A DNA stretch of 64,000 nt from Edaphobacillus lindanitolerans (GCF_900156305.1 NZ_FTPL01000001.1:1-64000); one strand, 5' to 3'. Counted from the stretch's first letter, positions 25,507-35,293 are shown. Numbers and translations are program-made. Notes: generated by a model from the letters alone, not told the origin.

Positions 25507-26140
25507 ATGCGGTCGCGCTGCCGTTCAGTTCAGTCATTTTGCCGACAAGTCCGGCAAGTTTCTTTTCGTATGTGCCGAGAGACTGGGCAGCAATCGGATT
25601 GAACTTGGCAGGTTCGACGAAGCGATGCATCGCATTGAGCATTTCTGCATTTTCCCATGCCGTTTTCTCAAACACCAGATTGCGTTCCTCTTCGCCAATC
25701 AGCATTTGAAGAATCGCTGGATCACGGTATTGCGCCTGTACCGGGATTCCCCGCTTCGAATTAAAAACTTCTATGGAACGGGCAACAGAATCGAGCAAAG
25801 CGTTACGGTCAATCGCGTGCCCCAATTCATGCAATGTGATGGCCGTGACGTAAGCATCCAGATCGACGGGGACCTTCTGCTCGGATACGGCCTGGACAAT
25901 TCTGTCCGGGTCGAACGTGACATAGTCATGGATGAAATCATATGTCATGTTGGTGCCGCAGCGGTCCACCTTTATTTCCAAACCGAAACCGGTGCGTTTC
26001 AAGACACGCCGGATGATAAATCTGATTTTCTCTTCCACTTTCCCTTTTTCGCCCCACTGTTTTTTGTTATCAGACTGCCGGACACCGGCAGTTCCCTCTC
26101 TCTGTATCGAATGATAACTGGACGGTAAACGTTCATTCAT
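25505..26140 (-). CDS. Putative zinc metalloprotease (HExxH protein)
   Basis: A 211-residue soluble protein with an HELGH zinc motif (about 102-106, context ITLHELGHAID) preceded by a helix. A downstream EEERN...E helix could supply the third ligand. The size, and the absence of signal peptide or membrane segments, point to a cytoplasmic gluzincin-like protein, possibly of the ImmA/IrrE-like or phage-derived minimal metallopeptidase groups. I do not recognise the exact family. GAGGGTG precedes ATG 26140 and an AT-rich promoter region lies upstream. It is divergent from the KGG stress-protein genes. Confidence 0.65.
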   Translation of the reverse strand: MNERLPSSYHSIQREGTAGVRQSDNKKQWGEKGKVEEKIRFIIRRVLKRTGFGLEIKVDRCGTNMTYDFIHDYVTFDPDRIVQAVSEQKVPVDLDAYVTAITLHELGHAIDRNALLDSVARSIEVFNSKRGIPVQAQYRDPAILQMLIGEEERNLVFEKTAWENAEMLNAMHRFVEPAKFNPIAAQSLGTYEKKLAGLVGKMTELNGSATA

Positions 26141-26358
26141 TCTTTACACCCTCATTTTATCATTATATTAATATAGAATCCACTTCTTGGCAAAATGTCT
26201 ATTTCCAAAGAATTCTCCGAATATAGACGGATATTATTTTACGTAGAATATAAATAATTAAAGAGATCAGTCGAGTGTGTGTCTTACGGAGCCAGGCATT
26301 CGACCGTCTATTACATAATGATTACAATTGTTTCGATTATTACGGTTCTTCTCCACTT

Positions 26359-26382
26359 GTTTATAATTACGAGAAGGGGAAA
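26359..26382 (+). promoter_or_regulatory. Candidate sigma-B promoter of the KGG genes
   Basis: GTTTAT (26359-26364), 12 bases, then GGGAAA (26377-26382), close to the sigma-B consensus GTTTAA-N12-15-GGGTAT. It lies 57 bases before the start of a gene family that is sigma-B controlled in Bacillus (gsiB). Confidence 0.5.
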
Positions 26383-26439
26383 TACAGAGGGTGAGGCTGA
26401 AAGAGCTTCTAGCCAAAAACTTTCGAGGAGGAATGCACG

Positions 26440-26838
26440 ATGGCAGACAACAAGCGTAACAACAACAACAAAATGTCCGTAGAAGAAGCAGGACGCATGG
26501 GCGGAGAAGAAACAGCACGTACTCATGACCGTGATTTCTATGAAGAAATCGGGCGCAAGGGCGGAGAAGCTACATCCGAAAACCATGGCCGTGAGTTCTA
26601 CGAAGAAATCGGGCAAAAAGGCGGAGAAGCCACTTCCGACAGTCACGGCAAGGAATTCTACGAAGAGATCGGCAAGAAGGGCGGAGAAGCCACTTCAGAG
26701 AATCACGACCGGGACTTCTATGAAAAGATCGGCAAAAAAGGCGGAGAAGCCACTTCAGAAAACCATGACCGCGAATTCTATGAAGAAATCGGGCAAAAAG
26801 GCGGAGAAGCACGCCAAAACAACAACAACAACAACTGA
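26440..26838 (+). CDS. KGG-repeat general stress protein (GsiB/Con-10 type), long copy
   Basis: A 132-residue, highly charged, glycine-rich protein made of six near-identical 20-residue units of the form FYEEIGxKGGEATSENHDRE. The first unit carries MGG for KGG. Asn-rich stretches cap both ends. KGG proteins (PF10685) are hydrophilic, probably disordered protectants produced in stress and stationary phase, as GsiB in Bacillus subtilis. GGAGG precedes the ATG. A shorter copy follows 46 bases downstream in the same operon. Confidence 0.9.
   Translation: MADNKRNNNNKMSVEEAGRMGGEETARTHDRDFYEEIGRKGGEATSENHGREFYEEIGQKGGEATSDSHGKEFYEEIGKKGGEATSENHDRDFYEKIGKKGGEATSENHDREFYEEIGQKGGEARQNNNNNN
26533..26820 (+). 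repeat. 60-bp tandem repeat inside the KGG gene
   Basis: About five 60-base units encode the 20-residue KGG repeats. Units differ mainly at third codon positions and at variable E/D, R/K and Q/K residues, so they are older than a recent slippage event. Confidence 0.85.
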
Positions 26839-26884
26839 TCATCAAGCTATAAGTCATTCATTCATTTAATGGGAGGGAATCAAC

Positions 26885-27103
26885 ATGGCAGACAACAATA
26901 ATCGAAAAGACGGAAAAATGTCAGTGGAAGAAGCAGGCCGCAAAGGCGGAGAAGAAACGGCACGGACACACGATCGTGAGTTCTACGAAGAAATCGGCCG
27001 CAAAGGCGGAGAAGCGACTTCGGACAATCATGACCGGGAGTTCTACGAAGAGATTGGCCAAAAAGGCGGAGAAGCACGCCACAATAAAGACAACAACAAA
27101 TAA
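26885..27103 (+). CDS. KGG-repeat general stress protein, short copy
   Basis: A 72-residue paralogue of the preceding gene with three KGG units (GRKGGEE, GRKGGEA, GQKGGEA) and the same start, linker and Asn-rich end. GGGAGG precedes the ATG and a terminator follows, so the two genes form one operon. It probably arose by gene duplication with a change in repeat number. Same presumed role as a hydrophilic stress protectant. Confidence 0.88.
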   Translation: MADNNNRKDGKMSVEEAGRKGGEETARTHDREFYEEIGRKGGEATSDNHDREFYEEIGQKGGEARHNKDNNK

Positions 27104-27115
27104 GATGGTTGTCCG

Positions 27116-27147
27116 AAAGAGGCTGTCCACAACCGGGCAGCCTCTTT
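27116..27147 (+). terminator. Terminator of the KGG operon
   Basis: A perfect 10-bp stem (AAAGAGGCTG / CAGCCTCTTT) with a 12-base loop, ending in TTTT. Between here and 27347 nothing is seen. Confidence 0.8.
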
Positions 27148-27347
27148 TGCATGGAAAACATTCAGGGGTGTTATTTCGATTGTGTGTTCCCTGCAGCTTT
27201 TTTATACGGCTCTTCGGAAAATAGTTGACTGCCCCCTCCCCTCCGTACTTCCCGTTGCTTCCGATGCTTTTCCGGAAAGACATCCCCCGCAGGCGGCATC
27301 AAACCCGGCCGGGTACCGTGATCCGGACTCGCCCCGGATTTCGGGAA

Positions 27348-27383
27348 TAAAAAAACGGGAAAGCATCGGACGATGCTTTCCCG
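27348..27383 (-). terminator. Terminator of the DUF2188 gene
   Basis: A perfect 13-bp stem (CGGGAAAGCATCG and its complement) with a minimal loop, followed by seven T on the minus strand. Confidence 0.85.
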
Positions 27384-27428
27384 CTCCAGGCGGTCTGCGG
27401 TCTAAGAATAATAATTATCAGGAATCCA

Positions 27429-27626
27429 TTAAAATTTCCGCTTGTCGACCACCTTTTGACTTTCGTCGAATATCTCGACTTTGCTCGGACTGCTCGCTTT
27501 CGCCAGGATGATGGCTTCTGCGATTGCTTCGTCCTTGTATCTGAAGATTTCCCCCTCTGACAGGTTTCCGATTGAGATGATCCAACGAGAAGCGTCCTTG
27601 TCCGGTGCAACACGATAGCACTGCAT
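27429..27626 (-). CDS. DUF2188-like small protein
   Basis: A 65-residue protein from ATG 27626, with AAAGGAG 12 bases upstream; the frame opens 15 codons earlier. It has the DUF2188 pattern: SRWIISIGN, a KDEAIAEAIILAKA helix and a VEIFDESQKVV strand. Such proteins are small cytoplasmic domains of unknown function in many bacteria. It has its own promoter (TTGACA) and terminator. Confidence 0.65.
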   Translation of the reverse strand: MQCYRVAPDKDASRWIISIGNLSEGEIFRYKDEAIAEAIILAKASSPSKVEIFDESQKVVDKRKF

Positions 27627-27685
27627 GAACGTTTTCCACTCCTTTAATGGGGTCCGGCTGTTACCGGGCATTATGACCTATTACT

Positions 27686-27714
27686 ATTCTGTATCCTATT
27701 CACCAATTTGTCAA
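27686..27714 (-). promoter_or_regulatory. Sigma-A promoter of the DUF2188 gene
   Basis: A perfect TTGACA (27709-27714, minus strand), 17 bases, then CAGAAT (27686-27691), about 60 bases before the start codon. Confidence 0.55.
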
Positions 27715-27753
27715 ACTTATTTTTCAAGTCAGTCTCTATTCTTATAATTGTTC

Positions 27754-27788
27754 AAAAAAAACTCCGGAAGCAATGGTTGCTTCCGGAG
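27754..27788 (-). terminator. Terminator of bpr
   Basis: A perfect 12-bp stem (CTCCGGAAGCAA and its complement) with a 3-base loop and eight T on the minus strand, 15 bases past the stop codon. Confidence 0.9.
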
Positions 27789-27802
27789 CCTTCCGGGTCG
27801 GA

Positions 27803-30800
27803 TCAATCCATATTGACGAAGATCTTGCCCGGAGCGACTTGTCTTGTCACGTTTTCGAAGTCATCCTGGATCTTGACTTCAAGCCGTGCACCATCAGCCG
27901 TCAGGCTAGAAGGCGCCGTCCAGTATCCGACATAATGGCCCGGTGCCGTTTCCATCATCGGGAGCTCTGTTGCCTGGCTGACATGGTTTGTCAGCGGCAT
28001 GTGCATGAAGAAGCTCGCCTTCAGTCCCGGATCGCTGTCGAACTCAAACTTGACGGTCTGCCCGGTCTTGACATGGACATCTTCTGCCGGAGTCAGGTTC
28101 GAGATTTTCGGCGCATCGTACTTCGCCGTAATCGTCACACTTGCGGCAGACCGGTTTCCTGCACCGTCGGTCGCCACCACGTCAATCTTGTTGCGGCCGT
28201 TGTCGAGCAGGACCCGCTTGGAATATTTGCCGTCCTTGACATCCGCAGCCTGTCCGTTTACAGTCACCGAATCAAGATGGTCATCGGAAACCGTCCCCTG
28301 GACCGTGACCGTTTCGCGATTCGTCTTGTCCCCGTCGGCCGGGCTGTCGATTGACAACTCAGGCGCCGCAGAATCAAGTGTGACCGTTACCGGTTCGGAT
28401 GTGCCGGTTGTCTTGCCTCCGAGCAGTGATGTTGCAGTGAACGTGTTTTCACCTTCCTGGAGTGTCACGTCAAACTTGAATTTGCCGTCGTCGCCCACAG
28501 TGGCCGTTCCCACTTCTTCCCCGTTGTTGTCAAGGCGGATATCCGTCGTAGGAGAAGCGGTTCCCTCAACCGTGAGTGCCGGCTCGTTTGTCAGGCTGGA
28601 TTCCGCCGGAGAGGTGATGACCGGAGCCACGACTTCAAAATCAACACGTGCGCGGATCATGTAGTTGCCTTCATCTGCCGGTGCTGGCGACCAGGCGCCG
28701 CCGACAAACTGGTAGCTCCGCTTTGCGTTCGGTCCGTTTTCATCCGTAGCGAGGCCCGGAGTATTCGGATTGGCCTTCGTCTGGATGTAGACCATATAGA
28801 AGTCTTTTCCGACCGTGATGGCGTGTTCGCTCAGGTCGACGACCGTCCATTCCCCATTGCGGAGTGCGGTGGCATCAAATGGTCCGGCAATCTTCTTGCC
28901 CGGGGCACCGTCCGCACCTTTTGCATCCCACACTTCTACCGCAAATTCAGTCCCGCCAGGAACAGGCCATTCGGTATCCCAGAAGCGGAAGACCCCTGCC
29001 GAGACGATGCCTTGTTCCTTCCCTTCAGGCAATGTCATTTTGACGCTCCAGCCGTTGCCGGCGTCATAGAAGGCACGGGCATTCTCGGCAGTCCCGTCAT
29101 CGTATCCGATCTCATCACCCGGCACCGTATAGAACGGCTCGAGTTCAAAGTTCTGGACCGCGCCGTCTTCGCCGATGGTGACCCTTGCTTCCTGTCCGTG
29201 ATATCCGTTCGCGACCACTTTCACCGTGTAGCTGCCTTCGTATGCGGAGATCGAATAGCCGCCGTCCGCGCCCGTTTCCACAGGTGCGACGTTCGCGTCT
29301 TCGACCAGATAGACGGTTGCTCCGGCTACAGGCTCGCCGTCGGAGGCGTCAGTGATCGACCCGCTGACCGTGTTCATCGGAACTTCTTCAAGAAGAAAGT
29401 TGGCGTTCGATGTTTCATCCGGTGCCACCGATACGTTCTGCTCGGCGGAGCGGTATCCGTAGGCTTCAGCCATGAGCGTGTAGTCGCCCGCCGGAGTGCG
29501 CATCGAGTAGGTGCCGTTTGCAGGGTTTGTATAAACCGAGCTGCCCGTTTCCAGTACGTTCACCTTTGCGCCGAGCGGCAGGAGAACAGGAGCCGGTGTT
29601 TTGCCGTCTTCAATCGGCTTGATTTCCTTTTTCGGCATCACCGGTTTGATCTTTGTCGGATCGACCGGTTTTTTCAGCGTGAGTCCAGGCCCTTTGTCCT
29701 TGATCGCTTCAGGCTGAAGACCTTTGCCCAGGATGTTTGCAAGCTGGTTGCCCGGCTTGTCATCGCTTTTCTCTTCATTTCCTTTGTCCTTCCCTTTGCC
29801 CGGCTTGTCCTTGGACGCATCCGGTGCGTTCGAGGCATCGGACAGGCCGACGGAGTCAATATACCATCCGTCACGCGTCACGCTGACATCGGAATATGCG
29901 TTGAACCCGATGTAAACGCGCTGGCCGGCATAGTCGGACAGATCAACTTCCGTGTCGATCCAGCCGCCGGAACTGCCCTGTATCTTCCGGAGCTGGGTCC
30001 AGTTTTCATAGTCTGTCGAAATGAACACATGTCCGTAGTCCCATGCATGTCCTGCCGAGGATTCCTCGAAGTTATGCCAGTGCTTGAACTGCAGGAAGCT
30101 CTGGCCATCCGGAAGGTCGACCGGAGGCATGACGAGCGTGGCGTTCATATAGTTGGCATATGGTCCGGACAGGTTGGTGGCATACACATTATCACCGCTG
30201 GCAGCGGATCCCGGTCCAGATGTCGGGACACCCCACTCCCAGCTGTCAGCCTCGCCGAACGATTCCCATCCGTTTGGTTTCTGTGCAAAATCGGTGAAGT
30301 AACCGGTTGTAATGCCCGGCTGCACACTGACCGAGTAAGGACCTGCGGTTACAGTGTTGTTGCCAAAATCGTTGACCGTAAAGCTGTAATCGAAGCTGTC
30401 TCCGGCGATATGCTCACCCGGAACCGTCACCGCATAGGTGCCGTCCGTGAACGAGCCGGAAACACGGACTGCTTCCTTCGTCTGTTCGTTGCCTTCAGCA
30501 TCCGTGTAATTCAGCGTCACGTTTGAAATCGACACATTGTCCGTTGCGCGGATCGAGAGTTCAAGATCCATGCCCGCATATGTTTCTGCAGGTGCCTCAT
30601 GTTCAAACGCGGGCGCCTCGCTGTCGTCGCCTTCTTTCATCACACGGCCTTCGATTCCTCCGATACCGCTGATCAGTGAGGAAACAGCCGAGAATGAATC
30701 AACGAGCCCATATCCGTACCCGTGGTTCGGAGATGTCGGATATTCACTGTCGGTCAAAGGCTTCGCCGTGTCCATCAGGATCTGCTCCATCTCGTCCACG

Positions 30801-32203
30801 GTGATGTCGGCATTCACCTGGCGGAGCATCGCTGCAACCGCAGAAACTGCCGGACCGGCCATTGATGTTCCGTTCCATCCGCCTTCATAGCCGCTGCCAG
30901 GCACGGACGACCGGATATTGACGCCCGGTGCAGAAATATCCGGTTTGATCTCGGAATACGGCGATGGTCCCCGGAGGGAGAAGCCGGCCACTTTGTTGTT
31001 GATATCAGTGGCTCCCGTAGCAAACGATTCCGGATAGTTGGACGGCGATGCGACCGATCCCGGTCCGCCCGGGTTGCCCAACGTCGTGTTCCCTGCCGAG
31101 AACTCAGGGAAAATTTCTGCAGCGCGCCAATTGCGTACTACGTCCCGGTACCACTCATCAAGTCCCGGTCCTCCGCCCCATGAATTGTTGACGACATCCG
31201 GTGCCATATCGACACGCTCATTGCCCTGAGCATCCCGTGGAGCCAGGATCCACTGGGCCGCTGCGAGCAAGTCGCTGTCCGAACCGCCGGCAGCCGTGAA
31301 TGCTTTTACGGCAATCCACTTTGCACCCGGTGCCACTCCGACCTGGTTGTTTCCGCCCGGCTCGCTTCCGACCATCGTGCCCGTCACGTGCGTTCCGTGC
31401 CCCTGGTCATCATATGGCGTGCCTCGGCCTGCAGTTGCGTCAAACCAGTTGAAGTCATGGTTCGCTTCTCCGGTCGCTGCATTGTACCCGCGATACTTTT
31501 CTTTCAGTGCCGGGTGATCCCATTGAACGCCGGTGTCGATGCTCGCAACCACCGTGCCCGCACCATCGATTCCGAGTGCCCAAGTCTCGGGAGCCCTTAC
31601 GCGTTCAACGTTCCATTCGACGTTGGCGGTTTTGGATTTCGGGGTTTTCGCTTCCGGTGTCTTGGTCACATTCAATTCCCTAGTTTCATCCGGCAGGATT
31701 TTCTCCACTTCCTGGAAAGAGGCAATCTTTTCCGCTACATCTTTCGTGGCCGTTACGGCCATCCCGTTCACGATGTGATAGGAACGGATATTTTCCGCGT
31801 CTCCGCTCTTTTCCATGAGCTTGAGATACTTCTTGACATCTGCCTGGGATTCCTGTGCGGTCGCCTTCAATTCCGATACGACAGCGGAACGCTGGGCGAG
31901 TTTTGCTTTATGCGCCGATAATTTTTCGTCCTTGGCGGTTTTTCTTGCTTCCGCCGCTGCAGTCTCGGTGTCTGCCTGTTCCTTGAATTTGACGAGGAAT
32001 GTTACTTTGTCGTCTTTTTTGAATTCGCTGATCAGCCGATCACTCAGCTTTTCTCCGATCACCTTTCCGGTGTCGACCGCCGAAACGCTTGTCCTGCTTT
32101 CCGCCGACACGATACCAGGCACGATCAGGGACGACACCATGAGAACCGATGCGGCCATGCTCAACAGCCTGGACGTTTTTTGCTTCTTCTTCGTTACCGG
32201 CAT
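27803..32203 (-). CDS. bpr: Bacillopeptidase F, secreted subtilisin-family protease
   Basis: From ATG 32203 (GGGAGG upstream) a 1466-residue pre-pro-protein, close to the 1433 of Bacillus subtilis Bpr. A signal peptide ends near VSAES (about 38) and an I9-type propeptide follows to about 190. The S8 catalytic triad is Asp in ASIDTGV (about 223), His in GHGTHV (about 271) and Ser in NGTSMAGPA (about 445). Beyond it are an Ig-like/immune-inhibitor-A-like domain (about 640-790), a charged linker (DKPGKGKDKG), carboxypeptidase-regulatory-like beta repeats (VSGSITDASDG) and bacterial Ig-like repeats. The long C-terminus is usually processed. It is monocistronic. Confidence 0.9.
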   Translation of the reverse strand: MPVTKKKQKTSRLLSMAASVLMVSSLIVPGIVSAESRTSVSAVDTGKVIGEKLSDRLISEFKKDDKVTFLVKFKEQADTETAAAEARKTAKDEKLSAHKAKLAQRSAVVSELKATAQESQADVKKYLKLMEKSGDAENIRSYHIVNGMAVTATKDVAEKIASFQEVEKILPDETRELNVTKTPEAKTPKSKTANVEWNVERVRAPETWALGIDGAGTVVASIDTGVQWDHPALKEKYRGYNAATGEANHDFNWFDATAGRGTPYDDQGHGTHVTGTMVGSEPGGNNQVGVAPGAKWIAVKAFTAAGGSDSDLLAAAQWILAPRDAQGNERVDMAPDVVNNSWGGGPGLDEWYRDVVRNWRAAEIFPEFSAGNTTLGNPGGPGSVASPSNYPESFATGATDINNKVAGFSLRGPSPYSEIKPDISAPGVNIRSSVPGSGYEGGWNGTSMAGPAVSAVAAMLRQVNADITVDEMEQILMDTAKPLTDSEYPTSPNHGYGYGLVDSFSAVSSLISGIGGIEGRVMKEGDDSEAPAFEHEAPAETYAGMDLELSIRATDNVSISNVTLNYTDAEGNEQTKEAVRVSGSFTDGTYAVTVPGEHIAGDSFDYSFTVNDFGNNTVTAGPYSVSVQPGITTGYFTDFAQKPNGWESFGEADSWEWGVPTSGPGSAASGDNVYATNLSGPYANYMNATLVMPPVDLPDGQSFLQFKHWHNFEESSAGHAWDYGHVFISTDYENWTQLRKIQGSSGGWIDTEVDLSDYAGQRVYIGFNAYSDVSVTRDGWYIDSVGLSDASNAPDASKDKPGKGKDKGNEEKSDDKPGNQLANILGKGLQPEAIKDKGPGLTLKKPVDPTKIKPVMPKKEIKPIEDGKTPAPVLLPLGAKVNVLETGSSVYTNPANGTYSMRTPAGDYTLMAEAYGYRSAEQNVSVAPDETSNANFLLEEVPMNTVSGSITDASDGEPVAGATVYLVEDANVAPVETGADGGYSISAYEGSYTVKVVANGYHGQEARVTIGEDGAVQNFELEPFYTVPGDEIGYDDGTAENARAFYDAGNGWSVKMTLPEGKEQGIVSAGVFRFWDTEWPVPGGTEFAVEVWDAKGADGAPGKKIAGPFDATALRNGEWTVVDLSEHAITVGKDFYMVYIQTKANPNTPGLATDENGPNAKRSYQFVGGAWSPAPADEGNYMIRARVDFEVVAPVITSPAESSLTNEPALTVEGTASPTTDIRLDNNGEEVGTATVGDDGKFKFDVTLQEGENTFTATSLLGGKTTGTSEPVTVTLDSAAPELSIDSPADGDKTNRETVTVQGTVSDDHLDSVTVNGQAADVKDGKYSKRVLLDNGRNKIDVVATDGAGNRSAASVTITAKYDAPKISNLTPAEDVHVKTGQTVKFEFDSDPGLKASFFMHMPLTNHVSQATELPMMETAPGHYVGYWTAPSSLTADGARLEVKIQDDFENVTRQVAPGKIFVNMD

Positions 32204-32808
32204 ACCGTTTTTACCTCCCTTTTGATGGCGATGATAGTGTGGTGCGTTCTGCAACCCCCGGACCATCTGCCCTTCGGGAAGGGAGACGATCCTCCCCTTC
32301 TGCCTCCTTTCCGCTGATTTGGTTTTGTCTCTTCGGTGTGCAATTCGACCTCTGGATGTTAATCCCATCATATAATAAAAAAATCAGTATTTTCGACCGA
32401 TTGAAGTCTGGTAAAAAAAGATGCCCCCTTCCGACTAATCGGCCCGGCTGCCGACAGGGACTAAAGGCGGAATCCCGCAACCGCCCGTATAACCGTGACC
32501 AAGCCGAAAAGGCCGGGATGATGCAATTTTCTTTATAGGTCTTTTGATTATGCAACGATGCATATTTTAAAAGAGCAGTTAAAATGAATAAAAAGTCGGA
32601 TTGAAGTCCGTTCCGGAAATAAGATGCATAAAACAATCTGATGGAAACGAGCCTTTTCATCTATCATAACCAACAAACCGATGTGCCTTTTGGCGGGTGA
32701 TTGAAAATAGGCGTCGCTTTTTTCTCAAATGAAGTCGAAATATTGCGTAATTGGTACCAGATCAGGAAACATGTCCTTCGTCTCCCTTCTGTCATGCAAC
32801 TGTCATAT
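32204..32808. other. 600-base intergenic region without genes
   Basis: AT-rich sequence between bpr and ribH. The bpr promoter must lie here, but no clean sigma-A element was found. A GC-rich, self-complementary block at about 32405-32530 stands out (see findings). Confidence 0.6.
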
Positions 32809-32843
32809 AAAAACCCCCGGAAGAGGGCTGCCTCTTCCGGGGG
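32809..32843 (-). terminator. Terminator of the riboflavin operon
   Basis: A perfect 13-bp stem (CCCCCGGAAGAGG and its complement) with a 4-base loop and TTTTTA on the minus strand, 20 bases after ribH. Confidence 0.9.
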
Positions 32844-32863
32844 ATCCATTTCATTTCCTAAAT

Positions 32864-33328
32864 TCAGTCGATGATTCTGAGCAAGTTGGCCATTTCAATC
32901 GCGGCAATTGCCGATTCTGCGCCTTTGTTGCCGGCTTTTGTTCCTGCCCGCTCGATCGCCTGCTCAATCGTGTCGGTCGTCAGAACCCCGAAGATCACGG
33001 GAATGCCCGACTCGGACGAGGCATGTGCAACGCCCTTGGCCGTCTCTGAACAGACGTAGTCAAAGTGGGCCGTCGCCCCGCGGATGACTGCGCCGAGCGT
33101 GACAATGGCATCGTATTTGCCGCCGGCAGCCATTTTTCGCGCAATGAGCGGGATTTCGAAGGCACCTGGAACGTGTGCAACCGTGATATTCTCATCTGCC
33201 ACACCGTGGCGGCGCAGCGCATCGAGTGCACCGTCCACCAGGCTCCGAGTGATAAAGTCGTTGAACCTCCCCGCGACGATTCCGATGTGCAGGTCGCTGC
33301 CGATCAAGTTTCCTTCCAGTCGATTCAT
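32864..33328 (-). CDS. ribH: 6,7-dimethyl-8-ribityllumazine synthase
   Basis: ATG 33328 follows AAAGGAG; the frame opens 48 codons earlier inside ribBA. The 154-residue product has the full lumazine synthase pattern: [18 protein letters not shown], the phosphate-binding [14 protein letters not shown] and a final [13 protein letters not shown]. It condenses the pyrimidine from the RibD branch with dihydroxybutanone phosphate from RibBA and normally assembles into 60-subunit capsids around riboflavin synthase. It is the last gene of ribD-ribE-ribBA-ribH. Confidence 0.95.
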   Translation of the reverse strand: MNRLEGNLIGSDLHIGIVAGRFNDFITRSLVDGALDALRRHGVADENITVAHVPGAFEIPLIARKMAAGGKYDAIVTLGAVIRGATAHFDYVCSETAKGVAHASSESGIPVIFGVLTTDTIEQAIERAGTKAGNKGAESAIAAIEMANLLRIID

Positions 33329-33353
33329 GTCGGGTCTCTCCTTTAGGATTTTA

Positions 33354-34547
33354 TCAGATTTGAAGCAGATGACCGAGCTTTTCGGCCTTCGTCTGCATAT
33401 AGCGTTCATTCTCCTCGCGGCGGCCGGCTTCAAGCGGAATCCGGCCGGAAACGCGGATTCCGGATTCTTCAAGCCCTGCGATCTTGCGCGGATTGTTCGT
33501 CATGAGCAAAATTTCCTTCACACCAAGATCGTGCAGAATGCCGGCAGCCGTCGCATATTCGCGCGCGTCGTCTGGAAAGCCGAGCCGCTCGTTCGCCTCG
33601 ACCGTATCCAGGCCGTCTTCCTGCAGCTTGTATGCCTTGAGCTTGTTGATGAGTCCGATTCCCCTGCCCTCCTGCCTCATGTACAGAAGGATGCCCCTGC
33701 CGCCTTCCTGGATCTGCCGCAGGGCAGCCCGGAGCTGTGGACCGCAGTCACACCGGCACGACCCGAATACGTCGCCCGTCAGGCACTCAGAGTGAATTCT
33801 CACCGGAACCGGCCCTTCTCCGGAGAGGTTTCCGCAGACAAGGGCAACATGTTCACGGCCGGTGTTCCGTTCTGTGTAGCCGGACACGGTGAAAGGACCG
33901 AAATCGGTCGGCAGCGCGGTTTCCGCTTCCCGTATGACAAGCGGGTCATGCACTTTCCGGTACTCCGCCAGCTGTTTGATGCTGATCAGCTTCAGCCCGT
34001 GCTCCCGGGCCATCCGGGTCAGTGACGGAAGCCTTGCCATCGATCCGTCCTCATCCATGATTTCGCAGATGATGCCGCCCGGTGAATGGCCGGCGAGCCG
34101 GGCGAGATCGACCGCCGCTTCCGTGTGACCGGGACGCTCCAGGACTCCGCCGGGCTTTGCGACGAGCGGGAACATATGGCCCGGCCTGATAAAGTCTCCG
34201 GCGGCCGACCGTTCGTCCATGAGTTCGCGTGCAGTCCGGGCCCGTTCGAATGCGCTGATGCCGGTTGTGGAAGAATTGTGGTCGACGCTGACTGTGAAAG
34301 CCGTATGCAATTTGTCGTTCGTGCGGTTCACCATCGGTTCCAGACCGAGCCGTGCGGCGCGTTCACCGTCAATCGGCAGACAGATGAGCCCTTTGCCGTG
34401 AGTGGCCATGAAGTTGATCATGGCCGCGTCCGCCAGGTCTGCGAGGCCGAGCAGGTCTCCTTCATTCTCGCGGTCCTCGTCGTCCGTCACGATGATCAGT
34501 TTGCCGTTCTTCAAATCTTCGATCGCTTCTTCGACTGTTGAAAACAT
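33354..34547 (-). CDS. ribBA: Bifunctional DHBP synthase / GTP cyclohydrolase II
   Basis: A 397-residue protein from ATG 34547. Residues 1-200 are 3,4-dihydroxy-2-butanone-4-phosphate synthase ([30 protein letters not shown]). Residues 205-397 are GTP cyclohydrolase II with zinc cysteines in [15 protein letters not shown] and the QEGRGIGL motif. It supplies both entry molecules of riboflavin synthesis, from ribulose 5-phosphate and GTP. It lies 25 bases upstream of ribH and 83 bases after ribE within the same operon. Confidence 0.95.
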   Translation of the reverse strand: MFSTVEEAIEDLKNGKLIIVTDDEDRENEGDLLGLADLADAAMINFMATHGKGLICLPIDGERAARLGLEPMVNRTNDKLHTAFTVSVDHNSSTTGISAFERARTARELMDERSAAGDFIRPGHMFPLVAKPGGVLERPGHTEAAVDLARLAGHSPGGIICEIMDEDGSMARLPSLTRMAREHGLKLISIKQLAEYRKVHDPLVIREAETALPTDFGPFTVSGYTERNTGREHVALVCGNLSGEGPVPVRIHSECLTGDVFGSCRCDCGPQLRAALRQIQEGGRGILLYMRQEGRGIGLINKLKAYKLQEDGLDTVEANERLGFPDDAREYATAAGILHDLGVKEILLMTNNPRKIAGLEESGIRVSGRIPLEAGRREENERYMQTKAEKLGHLLQI

Positions 34548-34630
34548 GCAGATCCGTCCTTTCTGATGTGGCCGTCTGTTTGATAGGGGATTTTGGATTC
34601 CGTTCCGCGCTGGTTTGGGCATGGAACGTT

Positions 34631-35293
34631 TTATGCGAACCCGTTTTCCCGAAGCAGCTCCAGTCCGATTGAAGTCTGCCGATGCGGCATTTCTTCATGT
34701 CTTCCGCCCTGAACGAGCAGTCGCTCGGTGTATTTTGCCATCATGTCGCATTCCAGATTGACAAGGTCCCCCGGTTTCTTTTTCGCCAGGACGGTCATTT
34801 CCTGGGTATGGGGGATGAGTGACACCGTCAGCGAATCCTCTCCGGCACCGAAAACCGTCAACGACGTCCCGTCGAGAGCAACCGAACCTTTTTTCACGAT
34901 ATACCGTGCAAACTCAGGGGGAATCCCGAGCATGAGATATAGTGCATTGGCTTCCGGGCGTCTTGCCTTCACTTCAGCCACTGCATCGACGTGGCCTGAA
35001 ACGAGGTGGCCGCCGAACCGCCCGCCGGCCGCCATGGCACGCTCCAGATTGACCCGGGTTCCCGGTTTTGATTGACGGAGGGCCGTCGACTTTACCGTTT
35101 CGGGCATGAGGTCGGCCGTGAATCCGCTGCGGGTGAAACCTGAAATCGTGACGCACACCCCGTTAACCGCGATCGAATCGCCGAGATGGGCGTCCTCAAG
35201 GATCTTCTCGGCTTCAACCGTCATCTTGGCGGACTGACCCGAGAGGGCGAAGGTGCGGATTGTCCCGATTTCCTCGATGATCCCTGTGAACAT
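34631..35293 (-). CDS. ribE: Riboflavin synthase, alpha subunit
   Basis: A 220-residue protein beginning [12 protein letters not shown] with the two internally similar lumazine-binding halves. The first contains NGVCVTIS and [10 protein letters not shown]; the second contains [10 protein letters not shown] and [10 protein letters not shown]. It dismutates two lumazines to riboflavin. AAGGAGGAG lies within the end of ribD, and the ATG is 73 bases before the ribD stop, an unusually long overlap in another frame. Confidence 0.95.
   Translation of the reverse strand: MFTGIIEEIGTIRTFALSGQSAKMTVEAEKILEDAHLGDSIAVNGVCVTISGFTRSGFTADLMPETVKSTALRQSKPGTRVNLERAMAAGGRFGGHLVSGHVDAVAEVKARRPEANALYLMLGIPPEFARYIVKKGSVALDGTSLTVFGAGEDSLTVSLIPHTQEMTVLAKKKPGDLVNLECDMMAKYTERLLVQGGRHEEMPHRQTSIGLELLRENGFA

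Noticed and set aside
28823-30526. 567-residue plus-strand open frame
   Set aside because: It is the antisense shadow of bpr, caused by high GC codon use.
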